Positions 9,637 to 18,821 of a stretch of 53,461 bases of DNA are shown here, piece by piece. A program made the position numbers and the translations under genes. Position 1 is the first letter of the stretch, and each line of letters begins with the position of its first letter. The notes under the pieces were generated by a model. It had not been told where the DNA came from, made no database searches, and saw only the letters and a program-made list of their open reading frames with translations. Origin of the DNA: Rhizobiaceae bacterium (lineage in GTDB: Bacteria; Pseudomonadota; Alphaproteobacteria; Rhizobiales; Rhizobiaceae); contig JAEPMD010000013.1 of assembly GCA_017644105.1 (NCBI GenBank), positions 50,797 through 104,257 on the forward strand, read 5' to 3'.

Positions 9637-11049
9637 TTAATGTCGGCTGAAACGCGACGCCTGTTCGATAAATTTGTGATAATGTTCATTTGTGAACACT
9701 TCATATCGATTTCGACCATTTTCCTTGGCCAAATAAAGAGCGACATCGGCATTGGTAAGAATCTGACTAACACAATTCTCACCAACTTTTTCCTTCGGAC
9801 AGAAGACGTCAATACCAATACTTGCACCAACCAATAATTCTTCGTTATTAAACATAAGTGGTTCTTCAAACGCTGACAAAATTCGCGATGCAATATCTTC
9901 AGCCGATGCGCGGCTTATCTTATTATCTGAAACTATAACAAATTCATCGCCACCAACCCGCGATATAAAGTCTGTCGAGCGGGCGTTTTCACGAAAGATA
10001 CGCGCTGATTGTTCAAGAACGAAATCACCTGCTGCATGTCCGAGCGTGTCGTTGACGAGTTTAAAATTGTCCAAATCAATGTGCAGAACCGCCATGGTGC
10101 CATTATCTTTGGCATAAAGTTTTAAACGCTCGTCAAGTTCTTGCTCAAGATAGCGCCGATTGGGCAAACCGGTCAGTGCGTCGTGTAAGGCCGCGCGTTC
10201 CATTTGGTCGTAGGATTCGTTTAGTTCCTGATTTTTCGCCGCGAGCGCGCTTCTCGCACTCCGCAAGGATTTACGGTGGCGCTCTAAACGTCGAATAGCA
10301 CGCAAAACGGAATGCTGGGATGGCAGAAAGATCACAAAAAATTCGATAACGAGAAGTGCAGCAGCTCCCATCAAAGATAGACGCTGATTAAAGACCAGTG
10401 CGTCTACGTCATTTTTTGCGTCTAGTTCGAGTTGCGTTACAGCTCGGTTTAATTTTCCCAAAAGGAATATCGGGGCAGAATTGCGGATATAGTTATATGC
10501 ATCTTCACTTTTTTGGCTGCCGATGCGACCGGTCAAAATAATATAGACCTTCGCGACAAATTTCCTTGCGTCCGCATCCAGTCTGTTTGCTGCATCCACA
10601 TCAAAATAGAGCGTCTTTAACTCTTCTGACATGCTTTCCAGATTGGTTAATTCTTTGTGAACGTCAAAAAACCTGTTCACGAATTCAGATAAGATTTTAT
10701 GGTCTTCTGGGGTCGGATTTTCATAATATCGCTCTGCCAAAATGAAAATCTGCTAACTTAACGTACGTTGTTGGCCGCCCATATTGATCAATTGGGCGTG
10801 TTCTTTTCCAGCGCTGATAACAGACAAAGAATTGTTGTGACTGATCACGAGAACCGCAAAAATTAGTGATAAACCAAAGAGATAACGCACCCACAGATTT
10901 TTGGGTGTTGCACGTGTTTTCACACGCAATCTCGCGATTTTCCACTTTAAACCCGTCAAAAGGCGACCAATCCAAACTTGTAAATATACTGGAAAATATA
11001 CTGAGTAGTTTTTACTAAATTTCGATGAAACCAGACCCAAAAAAATCAT
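9637..11049 (-). pseudogene. PilJ-type sensor diguanylate cyclase, interrupted by an in-frame TAG
   Basis: Membrane sensor coupled to a GGDEF domain that would make cyclic di-GMP. The N-terminal part (11049-10756) has a transmembrane helix (LFGLSLIFAVLVISHNN) and then INMGGQQRTLS, the start of the type IV pili/PilJ sensor motif. The next codon is TAG (10753-10755), and the frame continues directly with QIFILAERYYENPTPEDHK. Families with this motif read GRQRMLSQRI, so TAG stands where Gln (CAG) is expected. Downstream are a second transmembrane helix (GAAALLVIEFFVIFLP), a coiled coil and an intact GGDEF domain (ISRVGGDEFVIVSD). The downstream part alone, from ATG 10740, would lack the first helix. 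It sits between perM and purM. Confidence 0.85.
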
Positions 11050-11183
11050 AGGAATGATTGTAGGGTCTTCGCAGATCTAAAAGAGTTCTGAATTATCAAC
11101 CAAATGCCTTGCACCTTAAGCGCCGACATGCGATTTGACCTCGTAAAGTGATACAGCCATCAGCAAATTTGGAGATATCTGAC

Positions 11184-12260
11184 GTGACAGACGGGAAAAA
11201 TGGCCTAACTTATTCCGATGCGGGTGTAGACATCGATGCGGGAAATGATTTGGTCAATCAAATCAAACCTCTGGTAAAATCTACCCGGCGCCCAGGAGCT
11301 GATAGCGAAATTGGTGGATTTGGCGGAATTTTCGATTTGAAAGCCGCTGGTTTTAAGGATCCATTGCTGATTGCTGCTAATGATGGTGTCGGTACAAAAC
11401 TGCGGGTCGCCATTGAAGCTGGTGTTCATGATACGGTGGGCATTGACCTTGTCGCAATGTGTGTGAACGATCTGGTGGTACAGGGTGCCGAACCGCTGTT
11501 CTTTTTAGACTATTTTGCCACCGGTAAATTGGATACTAAGCAAGGTGTTGATATTGTGAAGGGTATCGCAGATGGATGTAAACTTTCTGGCTGCGCTCTA
11601 ATTGGCGGTGAAACGGCTGAAATGCCAGGCATGTATCACGGTGAAGATTATGATCTTGCGGGATTTGCAGTTGGCGCGTGTGAACGCGATAAACTATTGC
11701 CTAGCGAAGAACTTACAGAAGGTGATGTGTTATTGGGACTTGCCTCGTCGGGTGTCCATTCCAACGGCTTCTCGCTGGTGCGTAAAATTGTTGATTTGAG
11801 CGGGCTTTCCTACCAGGACCCAGCACCATTTAAGAGTGCATCAGATGGTGATACCCTTGGGCAGAACTTACTTGAACCCACGCGTATTTACGTGAAATCT
11901 TTGTTGCATGCGATCCGTAAGACCGATGCAGTGAAAGCCATGGCTCATATTACCGGTGGTGGATTTCCTGAAAACATTCCACGCGTATTGCCAGATCATC
12001 TTTCCGCTGAAGTTGATCTCGCCGCAATTAGCGTTCCGGAAGTCTTTTCTTGGTTATCCAAAACAGGAGGTGTTGCGCCAAACGAAATGCTCAGAACATT
12101 CAACTGTGGCGTTGGCATGATCGTTGCCACGAGTACAGACAAGGTGCAAGAAGTGACAGATGCACTAACTGAAGCCGGTGAGACGGTGATACCTTTGGGT
12201 CACGTGATCGCACGGTCGGATGATGAAGGTGTTGTTTACAAAGGACAATTGTCAATATGA
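11184..12260 (+). CDS. purM: Phosphoribosylformylglycinamidine cyclo-ligase
   Basis: AIR synthetase, step five of purine synthesis: FGAM plus ATP gives aminoimidazole ribonucleotide. It has 358 residues. Motifs are [15 protein letters not shown] at the N-terminus, [47 protein letters not shown], and [16 protein letters not shown] 11184 is chosen because GGAGATA lies at good spacing and the family starts just before GLTYSDAG; a GTG 12 codons upstream has no ribosome site. The stop overlaps the purN start (ATGA), showing coupling. The 134-base gap to the upstream gene must hold the promoter, but no clear operator is visible. Confidence 0.96.
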   Translation: MTDGKNGLTYSDAGVDIDAGNDLVNQIKPLVKSTRRPGADSEIGGFGGIFDLKAAGFKDPLLIAANDGVGTKLRVAIEAGVHDTVGIDLVAMCVNDLVVQGAEPLFFLDYFATGKLDTKQGVDIVKGIADGCKLSGCALIGGETAEMPGMYHGEDYDLAGFAVGACERDKLLPSEELTEGDVLLGLASSGVHSNGFSLVRKIVDLSGLSYQDPAPFKSASDGDTLGQNLLEPTRIYVKSLLHAIRKTDAVKAMAHITGGGFPENIPRVLPDHLSAEVDLAAISVPEVFSWLSKTGGVAPNEMLRTFNCGVGMIVATSTDKVQEVTDALTEAGETVIPLGHVIARSDDEGVVYKGQLSI

Positions 12261-12937
12261 GCCAGGTTGAACAACCTCGCAAAAAACGCGTCGGCGTTCT
12301 AATCTCTGGCACCGGCTCCAACATGAAAGTGTTGGCGCAAGCATGCCAGAACGACGATTACCCAGCTGAAATCTGCATTGTCATCTCTGATAAGCCCGGA
12401 GTTAAGGGATTGGATAGCGCAAGTGAGATGGGTATCGAGGCACTCGCTATACCACGAAAGGATTACGCATCCAAAACCGAACATGAGGCCGCGATACTTA
12501 CAGCGCTTGATAATGCAAACCTTGATTATGTTTGCCTTGCCGGTTTTATGCGCATCTTGTCGGGTGAATTTATCAAAAAATGGTCAGGCCGTTTAATCAA
12601 TATCCATCCATCCTTGCTGCCTTTATTTCCCGGACTTCATACTCATGACAGGGCTATTGAAGCTGGATGCAAATTTCATGGTTGTACGGTTCATTTTGTC
12701 ACCGAAGGCATGGATGAAGGCCCAGTAATCAGCCAAGCAGCTGTGCCCATTTTGCCAAACGACACTGCCGACATCTTGGCCGCAAGAGTTCTAAAAACAG
12801 AGCACATCCTATACCCACGCTCACTCAAGCTTCTCGCGAGCGGCCAAGTGCGCATGACAAAAGATGAAAAATCTGAATTTTCGAATGGTTCGGGCGTTGT
12901 CCACCTGATTGATGAAGAACAATATCTCATCAACTAA
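12257..12937 (+). CDS. purN: Phosphoribosylglycinamide formyltransferase
   Basis: Transfers a formyl group from 10-formyl-tetrahydrofolate to GAR in purine synthesis. It has 226 residues, slightly longer than E. coli PurN. Visible motifs are [15 protein letters not shown] (phosphate loop), [13 protein letters not shown], the catalytic Asn-His segment [17 protein letters not shown], and [17 protein letters not shown] with the catalytic Asp. The ATG overlaps the TGA of purM by four bases. A weak hairpin CCTCG/CGAGG follows at about 12948-12960 without a T-run on this strand, so the terminator is uncertain. Confidence 0.96.
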   Translation: MSQVEQPRKKRVGVLISGTGSNMKVLAQACQNDDYPAEICIVISDKPGVKGLDSASEMGIEALAIPRKDYASKTEHEAAILTALDNANLDYVCLAGFMRILSGEFIKKWSGRLINIHPSLLPLFPGLHTHDRAIEAGCKFHGCTVHFVTEGMDEGPVISQAAVPILPNDTADILAARVLKTEHILYPRSLKLLASGQVRMTKDEKSEFSNGSGVVHLIDEEQYLIN

Positions 12938-12979
12938 ACGCACCCTCGCCCATTACGAGGATGCGCATACTCATTTAGT

Positions 12980-13411
12980 CTAAGCGACTAATTTCAAATG
13001 GGGTTGACCATCGGAAGTTTTATCATCGCTAACGCCATTTTTGTTCACGACAATATTAATGCGTGAACGGAAGTTACTCATACCGTCAAATTTGACAACG
13101 TCGACCGGGACGTCAAATTTAATCGTAACTCCAAAGCGTTGCTTATTGGGAACTTTTCGAAGCCCGATAATTTCACCTTCAAATGGCTGACCAAGATAGG
13201 TCCCTCGGACGGCTTCACCAAGTGCATAAGAGAATGCGTTGTTATTGCCTACAATTGCAGACAAGGTATTCCAATCTCTATAGCCCAATTGTTTGGCCAA
13301 AACTTCCAATGATTTGCTGTGAGACATCACATGGCCATCCTGTGCCATTGATTGCCGCAAAGCCTTTGCCTGAGTTTTCAACTCGTCGATGTACAAATGT
13401 TGAATATGCAT
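12980..13411 (-). CDS. Glyoxalase superfamily (Glyoxalase_8) protein
   Basis: Small protein of 143 residues. The N-terminal half contains LKTQAKALRQSMAQDGHVMSHSKSLEVLAKQLGYRDWNTL, split here only by my reading, and this matches the Glyoxalase_8 (PF20066) pattern of conserved His, Gly-Tyr/Phe-Arg-Asp-Trp-Asn. The second half is beta-rich (GTYLGQPFEGEIIGL ... FGVTIKFDVPVDVVKFD). The biochemical function is unknown. The chosen ATG is the second of two adjacent ATGs and has GAAAGG at seven bases. The first ATG (13414) is nearly as good. The gene has a long upstream region with a GGGGT/ACCCC hairpin and a shared 12-mer (see findings), which hints at RNA-level or operator control. Confidence 0.7.
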   Translation of the reverse strand: MHIQHLYIDELKTQAKALRQSMAQDGHVMSHSKSLEVLAKQLGYRDWNTLSAIVGNNNAFSYALGEAVRGTYLGQPFEGEIIGLRKVPNKQRFGVTIKFDVPVDVVKFDGMSNFRSRINIVVNKNGVSDDKTSDGQPHLKLVA

Positions 13412-13451
13412 CATAACGCCTTTCAATATTTACAGCGGACTTTAAGTAGTT

Positions 13452-13476
13452 GGGGTTCGCATTGCCAACGGACCCC
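13452..13476 (-). other. Hairpin in the leader of the Glyoxalase_8 gene
   Basis: GGGGT at 13452-13456 pairs with ACCCC at 13472-13476, and the bases between can extend the stem partly. It lies 41 bases upstream of the start codon, inside the 404-base gap 13412-13815. The rest of the gap contains the 12-mer ATAGTAACGCAT (13568-13579) and an AT-rich stretch in front of the chemoreceptor gene. No gene is visible in it. Confidence 0.4.
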
Positions 13477-13815
13477 GCGTTTTAAAACGAAAGTCGGTTG
13501 TTACATAAACTGAACTTCACCACGGAAAAACCAGCGAACGGCAGGTGTCAGCAACCTTAACCGCTAAATAGTAACGCATGCCCAAAGTGTCAAGACTTCA
13601 CATAAAATTGGAAAATTGGCAGATAATATAGAATAAAATTTCGCAATGAGCCCGAATACTTGAATTATATTCTGGTTACCATCTGCTTACGGTAAGTCGG
13701 AACAATTTTTAATATCTTGTTCACCATATTTATTTAACTTTAGACAACTAATCGCACGTTCAGATTGTCTGATATTTGTGCCCAGATAATTATTATTAAT
13801 GGTCGAGTAATCTAG

Positions 13816-15312
13816 ATGCATGCGCTCAAAGAAGAATTCATAGAAGATGAAACCTCTTTCGAAGAGGCAACTCATCATCCGATAGAAGACACAAGCCAAT
13901 CTGAAAAATTGGAGACTCTATCATCCGCCTTTGCCCATATTTCTGAGCGAATTACCACTCTGGCGGTCAATATCGCCGATACATCTGGTACGGTGGGAGA
14001 TGTCACAGACAAATTGACAGACCAGGTGAAATCACTCACACAATTATTGGATTCTGTTGAAGCTCTTGAAGATCGAAACCAAACCATCAGCACGGTTGCT
14101 ACTGAAACGATTGAGCGCGCCAGTCACGTGCATGAAGGATTGGCAACGGCCACAAATGCAATTGAGCAAATCTTTACTGTCGCCTCTGACGACATTAAAA
14201 GCATGTCAAAATCCACGACCAAAACGATCGAGGCTTTCGGTGATATTCAATCTGAGCTTTCGCAAGTCCATTCGTATTCTGAATCTATCCAGAAGATTTC
14301 TACTCAGACACGTATGCTCGCAATCAATGCCGGCGTGATGGCTGCCCATGCAGGTACCGCAGGCAAAGGTTTTGGGGTTGTTGCAGAATCTGTCAGCGAA
14401 TTATCCGATGAGACTGCATCCGTATCTGCAAATATTATCAAACGCTTAAGTAACCTTGAGAAAACGATCAGTCGATTGTTGGAACATAGCCAAAAAAGCT
14501 ATGAAGTTGCCACCGGAGCACTGGAACGCGCTGAAAGTACCAACGAAGAATTCCGGAAATTCCGCGAGTTTGGCGAAGAAGTCGATAACCTAGTGACGTC
14601 TGTATCCAATATTGCAGATCCGTTGGCGGCCAATAACGAAGCTTGTGTACGAGTGCTCAATGAGCTTCGTGTAATCGATAAATCATCCAATGAGAATTTT
14701 GACCAGCTGAAGGCCACATCAGGTAAGTTTGATGATCTGGTGTCCTTCACCGAAGACATGGTGCTATTGCTGGAAGAAAGCGGCATTGAGACTGACGATA
14801 CACCGATTATTCGCGATTGCATTGAAAATGCTAAACTTGTTTCACAGATTTTCGAAAGCGCCGTTGATTCAGGTCGATTGAGCATGCAGGATCTGTTTGA
14901 TCAAGATTACGTACCCATTGCCGGTACTAATCCAGAACAGGTTATGACTCGTTTTACTGAGTTCACCGATGAAAACCTTGTTGAGCTGCAAGAAGCATTT
15001 AAAGCCAAACATGACCGTGTTGCATTTTGCGCCGCTGTTGATCGAAACGGGTATTTGCCAACGCATAACTTGATTTATTCGCAGCCTCAAAGCGATGATC
15101 CAACATGGAATGCCGGCAATTGCCGCAACCGCCGTATCTTTAACGACAGGACTGGACTGGCTGCGGGTCGAAACACCAACCCATTTGTCATGCAGACTTA
15201 TCGTCGTGATATGGGCGGCGGCAATTTTGTGATGATGCAAGACTTGTCGGCCCCTATTTTCGTGCATGGCAAACATTGGGGCGGCTTAAGAGCTGGAGTT
15301 AGTGTAAGCTAA
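13816..15312 (+). CDS. Soluble methyl-accepting chemotaxis-type protein with C-terminal sensor-like domain
   Basis: Chemoreceptor-like signalling protein of 498 residues with no signal peptide or membrane helix, hence cytoplasmic. The signalling hairpin tip is RMLAINAGVMAAHAGTAGKGFGVVAESVSELSDE near 166-199, and long heptad coiled coils lie on both sides. The order is unusual: the signalling part is N-terminal and a globular region follows from about 380. It contains AFCAAVDRNGYLPTHN, NCRNRRIFNDRTGLAAGRNT, YRRDMGGGNFVMMQDLSAPI and a final HWGGLRAGVSV, which resembles a C-terminal ligand-binding domain of alphaproteobacterial soluble receptors. No che genes lie nearby. The ATG has no strong ribosome site. 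A terminator follows. Confidence 0.85.
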   Translation: MHALKEEFIEDETSFEEATHHPIEDTSQSEKLETLSSAFAHISERITTLAVNIADTSGTVGDVTDKLTDQVKSLTQLLDSVEALEDRNQTISTVATETIERASHVHEGLATATNAIEQIFTVASDDIKSMSKSTTKTIEAFGDIQSELSQVHSYSESIQKISTQTRMLAINAGVMAAHAGTAGKGFGVVAESVSELSDETASVSANIIKRLSNLEKTISRLLEHSQKSYEVATGALERAESTNEEFRKFREFGEEVDNLVTSVSNIADPLAANNEACVRVLNELRVIDKSSNENFDQLKATSGKFDDLVSFTEDMVLLLEESGIETDDTPIIRDCIENAKLVSQIFESAVDSGRLSMQDLFDQDYVPIAGTNPEQVMTRFTEFTDENLVELQEAFKAKHDRVAFCAAVDRNGYLPTHNLIYSQPQSDDPTWNAGNCRNRRIFNDRTGLAAGRNTNPFVMQTYRRDMGGGNFVMMQDLSAPIFVHGKHWGGLRAGVSVS

Positions 15313-15336
15313 AAATTTCAAAGAATTGATGATCCG

Positions 15337-15369
15337 ATCCCTATGCGGAAAACCGCAGAGGGATTTTTT
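15337..15369 (+). terminator. Rho-independent terminator of the chemoreceptor gene
   Basis: ATCCCTATGCGG, loop AAAA, CCGCAGAGGGAT with one mismatch, then six T (15364-15369). Confidence 0.9.
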
Positions 15370-15446
15370 CTATCTTGGCTTCTTAAATGTTCAAGACTTT
15401 ACAAATCCCTTGCATCTATGCTGATTATGAGGCTGAAACTTAACGC

Positions 15447-17306
15447 TTGGGCCAAAAAATATTGAATATTCAAAGAACAGGTATTGATGACGCGGTGAAC
15501 GTTCAATCCAATCCAAATCCGGATTTGGATAGGTCTGATGTGGATAGAACTGATATTGGTAGGATTGATCTCGCTCGCCCGCAACGCAAACGGGTAACTG
15601 CAATTTTGATCATCGTCACCATCGCGATGATCGTGTCTTTGTTCTTTGCTGCTACTTCCTATTTTCGGTCGGAAGAAACAACCGAGGCCGTAAATAGGCT
15701 ATCGCTTTATACCCGGTCATTGAATGATACGCTTGAGCGCTTTCAATATTTACCTTTCGTGCTGTCGCAAGATCCGCTTGTCGTGTCAGGGATGACATTG
15801 AGCGCAAAAGGAGACATACCTTCTGAACTCAATTCACGCCTCGCGGAGTTTGCGGGTGTCTCCAACTTGGAAGCGATATATCTCATGAATTTGAGCGGCA
15901 GTGTGATCGCATCCTCAAACTATGGTTTGCCGCAAAGTTTTATGGGGCAAAACTATGCATTTCGACCATATTTCCAAAATGCTTTAAGTGGGAACCGTGG
16001 CGAGTTCTTTGGTGTGGGCGCAACAACCGGGCGCCCCGGTTACTTCGTTTCTGAACCTGTTTTTCAGAATGACAAGATCATCGGTGTGATCGCCATTAAG
16101 ATCGATATGAGCGAATTGCAATCACTCTGGGAACAAGGCGGTGAAAATGTCTTTGTTTCCAATGGTGACGGGATTGTTGTCCTCTCTTCAACACCATCGT
16201 GGCTATACCGCACTTTGCAACCCCTATCAGCGGAAGAAATCGCAGCAATTGCTGATAATCGGCAGTTTATTGGCAAAGAGCTGATAAGTCTTGATTGGGC
16301 GACAAAAGGCGACGATGTTGCCACTCTTAACGGGGCAAATTTCGTTTATGCCAATGAAGCCATTAATCGCTTGGACTGGACGGTGCACTATTTGCTAAAC
16401 GAAACACGCATCTATGAACGTGCGGCGCTGACAACTGTGATTTTCGGCAGCGTGCTGGCGGTATTTTTGGTATTCGCTACCTTCATGCGGTCTGCGCGCA
16501 TTCGCAGTGCCCTATCCATCTCCCAATCCGATCGTGCCCAGCTTCTAAAAGCAAATCACGAGCTGAAAGCAACGCAGGAGCAATTATCGCGCACGAGCAA
16601 ATTGGCAGCTCTTGGGCAATTATCCGCTTCTGTCACCCATGAATTAGGACAACCGATTTCGGCATTGCGTAATCATTTAACCGCAGCAGAAATCAGTGGG
16701 GAATTAAAACCAGGACACACGCTCGATAAATTTACCCGCGTCATTGACCGCATGGATAATATTACCAAGCAATTACGATTTTTTACGCGACCTATTTCCA
16801 CTCAGCGGCAAGAAGATCTCATGCAAAAAATCGATTTACATGATGTGATCAAAGGTGCATTAGATCTTGTGGAACACACATTAAAATCGGCTGGTGTTGA
16901 AGTTCATTTTTCGTGCAAAAACAGGCCCGTACACATTTTAGGTAATAGACTACGTCTGGAGCAAGTTGTGGTAAACCTCTTGACCAATAGTGTCACGGCG
17001 ATGGAAGAAAGCACAGTTAAAAAGCTTGAAATATCAATCTTAGAACAAGACAAAAAGGTGGACATTCAAGTGCGTGATACCGGCAGTGGCTTTGGTGATC
17101 GCGATATGGCAAAACTTCAAGAACCATTTCACACCACGCGTGCGTCGGGAAATGGCATGGGCCTGGGTCTATCCATAGCAACCGAGATCATTCTCGAGCA
17201 CAATGGTGTCATCACGGCGCAAAACCTTGCCGATGGCGGCGCCGAATTCACCATTTCACTGCCGCTTTTTGATGTTCAGAATTCTGACAAGGAAAATCAT
17301 GAGTAA
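15447..17306 (+). CDS. dctB: DctB-type sensor histidine kinase
   Basis: Membrane kinase of the C4-dicarboxylate sensor family. It has 619 residues from a TTG start; GTG 15495 is an alternative, and neither has a strong ribosome site. Transmembrane helices lie near 49-70 (AILIIVTIAMIVSLFFAA) and near 327-347 (TTVIFGSVLAVFLVFATF). They bracket a double PDC/Cache periplasmic domain with GVGATTGRPGYFVSEPVF, typical of DctB. The dimerisation box SKLAALGQLSASVTHELGQP holds the phosphorylated His. The N box is EQVVVNLLTNSVTAM and the G boxes are DTGSGFG and GNGMGLGLSIA. The stop overlaps the start of the regulator gene by eight bases. The downstream TAXI-TRAP genes make a transported organic acid a plausible ligand, but the ligand cannot be read from the sequence. 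Confidence 0.9.
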   Translation: MGQKILNIQRTGIDDAVNVQSNPNPDLDRSDVDRTDIGRIDLARPQRKRVTAILIIVTIAMIVSLFFAATSYFRSEETTEAVNRLSLYTRSLNDTLERFQYLPFVLSQDPLVVSGMTLSAKGDIPSELNSRLAEFAGVSNLEAIYLMNLSGSVIASSNYGLPQSFMGQNYAFRPYFQNALSGNRGEFFGVGATTGRPGYFVSEPVFQNDKIIGVIAIKIDMSELQSLWEQGGENVFVSNGDGIVVLSSTPSWLYRTLQPLSAEEIAAIADNRQFIGKELISLDWATKGDDVATLNGANFVYANEAINRLDWTVHYLLNETRIYERAALTTVIFGSVLAVFLVFATFMRSARIRSALSISQSDRAQLLKANHELKATQEQLSRTSKLAALGQLSASVTHELGQPISALRNHLTAAEISGELKPGHTLDKFTRVIDRMDNITKQLRFFTRPISTQRQEDLMQKIDLHDVIKGALDLVEHTLKSAGVEVHFSCKNRPVHILGNRLRLEQVVVNLLTNSVTAMEESTVKKLEISILEQDKKVDIQVRDTGSGFGDRDMAKLQEPFHTTRASGNGMGLGLSIATEIILEHNGVITAQNLADGGAEFTISLPLFDVQNSDKENHE

Positions 17307-18651
17307 CCCGACAAAAATTCTTGTCATTGACGATGATCGCGAGATGCGTGATTCACTCAAACATTTGCTCGAAAGCGCTCATTTTGAAGTACAAAGCCTT
17401 TCACGCGCTGAACAGGTTTTGTCCCAATTAGAAAACAGTGCTTACGATGTGATTTTATCTGATGTTCGCATGCCCGGGATGACCGGTGTTGAACTATTGC
17501 AGAGCCTCAAATCAGGTCCCAATCCGTTTTCTCACATACCGCTCGTGTTAATGTCGGCCCATGGCGATATTCAAATGGCCGTCGAAGCCATCCAATCCGG
17601 TGCCTATAGTTTTTTAGAAAAACCTTTTGATCCGCGCCGCTTAATCCGCCTTTTGGAAAATGCTGCTCGCATGAACCAGCTCACACAAAATGAAGCAAGA
17701 TTAAAGGCACGATTATCGGATTTATCAGGTTTAGATCGCATCCTCATAGGTCAAACACCGCAAATATCTTCACTTCGAGAAGACATTCTTGATCTGGCGG
17801 ATAGCGATGTGAATGTGATGATTTTGGGTGAAACGGGCACTGGAAAAGAATTGGTAGCACGTGCGCTTCATGACTTAGGTTCCCGCGCGTCGGCACCCTT
17901 TGTCGCAATCAATTGTGCGGCCATCCCGCTTCATCAATTTGAGGAAACACTCTTTGGCAACGCCAATGGCTCCACAGGTTATCTACAACAAGCCGACGGC
18001 GGTACATTATTTATTGACGAGTTAGGCGCTATTCCACCTGAGGTTCAGGCTAAGCTTTTGCGAGTTATTGATAAAAAGGAATTCGCTCCTGTTGGCTCCG
18101 CAGACATCAAGCAATCAGATTTCCGAATTATTTCAGCCGGCAATGAGGCTTTCGAATCGCAAATTAACGATAAAGAATTCCGGGAAGACTTATATTTTCG
18201 ACTTAATTCTGTGGTCCTAAAGCTACCGGCATTGCGCGAGCGGCGAGATGATATTCCCCTCCTCTATTCGCATTTTACCGGCCAGTTCGCACAGACATAT
18301 GAAATCGAAACTCCCAGTGCCAATCCTGATGATATTGCTGCATTGCTGGCCCATGATTGGCCGGGCAATGTGCGCGAATTGCGCAGCGTGGCCGAACGGC
18401 GCGTGTTATCGGCTCGAAGAGGTGTTGGTTCGGTTGCCAGCGCATTATCGCGAGAGAATACGCAGGAAGACATTCCAGATACTTTACGCGAGGCTGTGGC
18501 TGCCTTTGAACGCCAATTAATCGCTAAAGCTCTGGCGACACATAAGGGCAGAATGGATGCCGTTGCGGAAAGTCTTGGCATTGGACGCAGAACACTCAAC
18601 GAAAAGATCGTCAAGCTCGGCCTCAACAAAGAAGATGTATTAAACAATTAA
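17299..18651 (+). CDS. dctD: DctD-type response regulator lacking the GAFTGA loop
   Basis: NtrC-family regulator of 450 residues. The receiver domain has VIDDDREMRDS and the phosphorylated Asp in ILSDVRMPGMTG. The AAA+ domain has Walker A GETGTGKELVARAL, Walker B GGTLFIDELG and the arginine-finger region FREDLYFRLN. The Fis-type helix-turn-helix at the end is AVAESLGIGRRTLNEKIV. Between ETLFG (216-220) and ADGGTLF (from 232) there are only 11 residues, NANGSTGYLQQ, where canonical members have about 19 including GAFTGA. That loop contacts sigma54, so this protein probably cannot activate sigma54 promoters. It may act with the housekeeping sigma factor or as a repressor, as known for R. capsulatus NtrC and HupR. 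It is translationally coupled to dctB. Confidence 0.9.
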   Translation: MSNPTKILVIDDDREMRDSLKHLLESAHFEVQSLSRAEQVLSQLENSAYDVILSDVRMPGMTGVELLQSLKSGPNPFSHIPLVLMSAHGDIQMAVEAIQSGAYSFLEKPFDPRRLIRLLENAARMNQLTQNEARLKARLSDLSGLDRILIGQTPQISSLREDILDLADSDVNVMILGETGTGKELVARALHDLGSRASAPFVAINCAAIPLHQFEETLFGNANGSTGYLQQADGGTLFIDELGAIPPEVQAKLLRVIDKKEFAPVGSADIKQSDFRIISAGNEAFESQINDKEFREDLYFRLNSVVLKLPALRERRDDIPLLYSHFTGQFAQTYEIETPSANPDDIAALLAHDWPGNVRELRSVAERRVLSARRGVGSVASALSRENTQEDIPDTLREAVAAFERQLIAKALATHKGRMDAVAESLGIGRRTLNEKIVKLGLNKEDVLNN

Positions 18652-18665
18652 GCGGCCTTAAAACA

Positions 18666-18687
18666 GCCCTGCGGAAATCCGCAGGGC
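18666..18687 (+). terminator. Hairpin after dctD
   Basis: GCCCTGCGG, loop AAAT, CCGCAGGGC: a nine-base-pair stem 14 bases past the dctD stop. No T-run follows, so it may be a processing or pausing hairpin rather than a true terminator. Its core is nearly the same as that of the terminator in front of dctB. Confidence 0.5.
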
Positions 18688-18728
18688 AATGAAATTAATT
18701 CAGGCAGTTTTCTTCATTGCTTAATTTT

Positions 18729-18748
18729 GCCAAGTTCTCTTTATTGGC
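18729..18748. promoter_or_regulatory. Inverted repeat GCCAA-N10-TTGGC upstream of the TAXI gene
   Basis: Five-base arms with a ten-base spacer, 73 bases in front of the TAXI start codon and in the gap after dctD. It is the only clear dyad apart from the hairpin in this gap. It could be the operator of the neighbouring DctD-type regulator. This is inference from position only. Confidence 0.3.
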
Positions 18749-18821
18749 GGTCAAGGATACCCATGAGGAGAGAATTGGGTGTTTTTATATGCGATCATCA
18801 GCATAAACTCGGAGGAATATG

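Noticed and set aside
18760-18800. Sigma54 promoter in front of the TAXI gene (GGGTGTTTTTATATGC)
   Set aside because: The GG to GC distance is one base too long and the flanking bases do not fit; the adjacent regulator also lacks GAFTGA.
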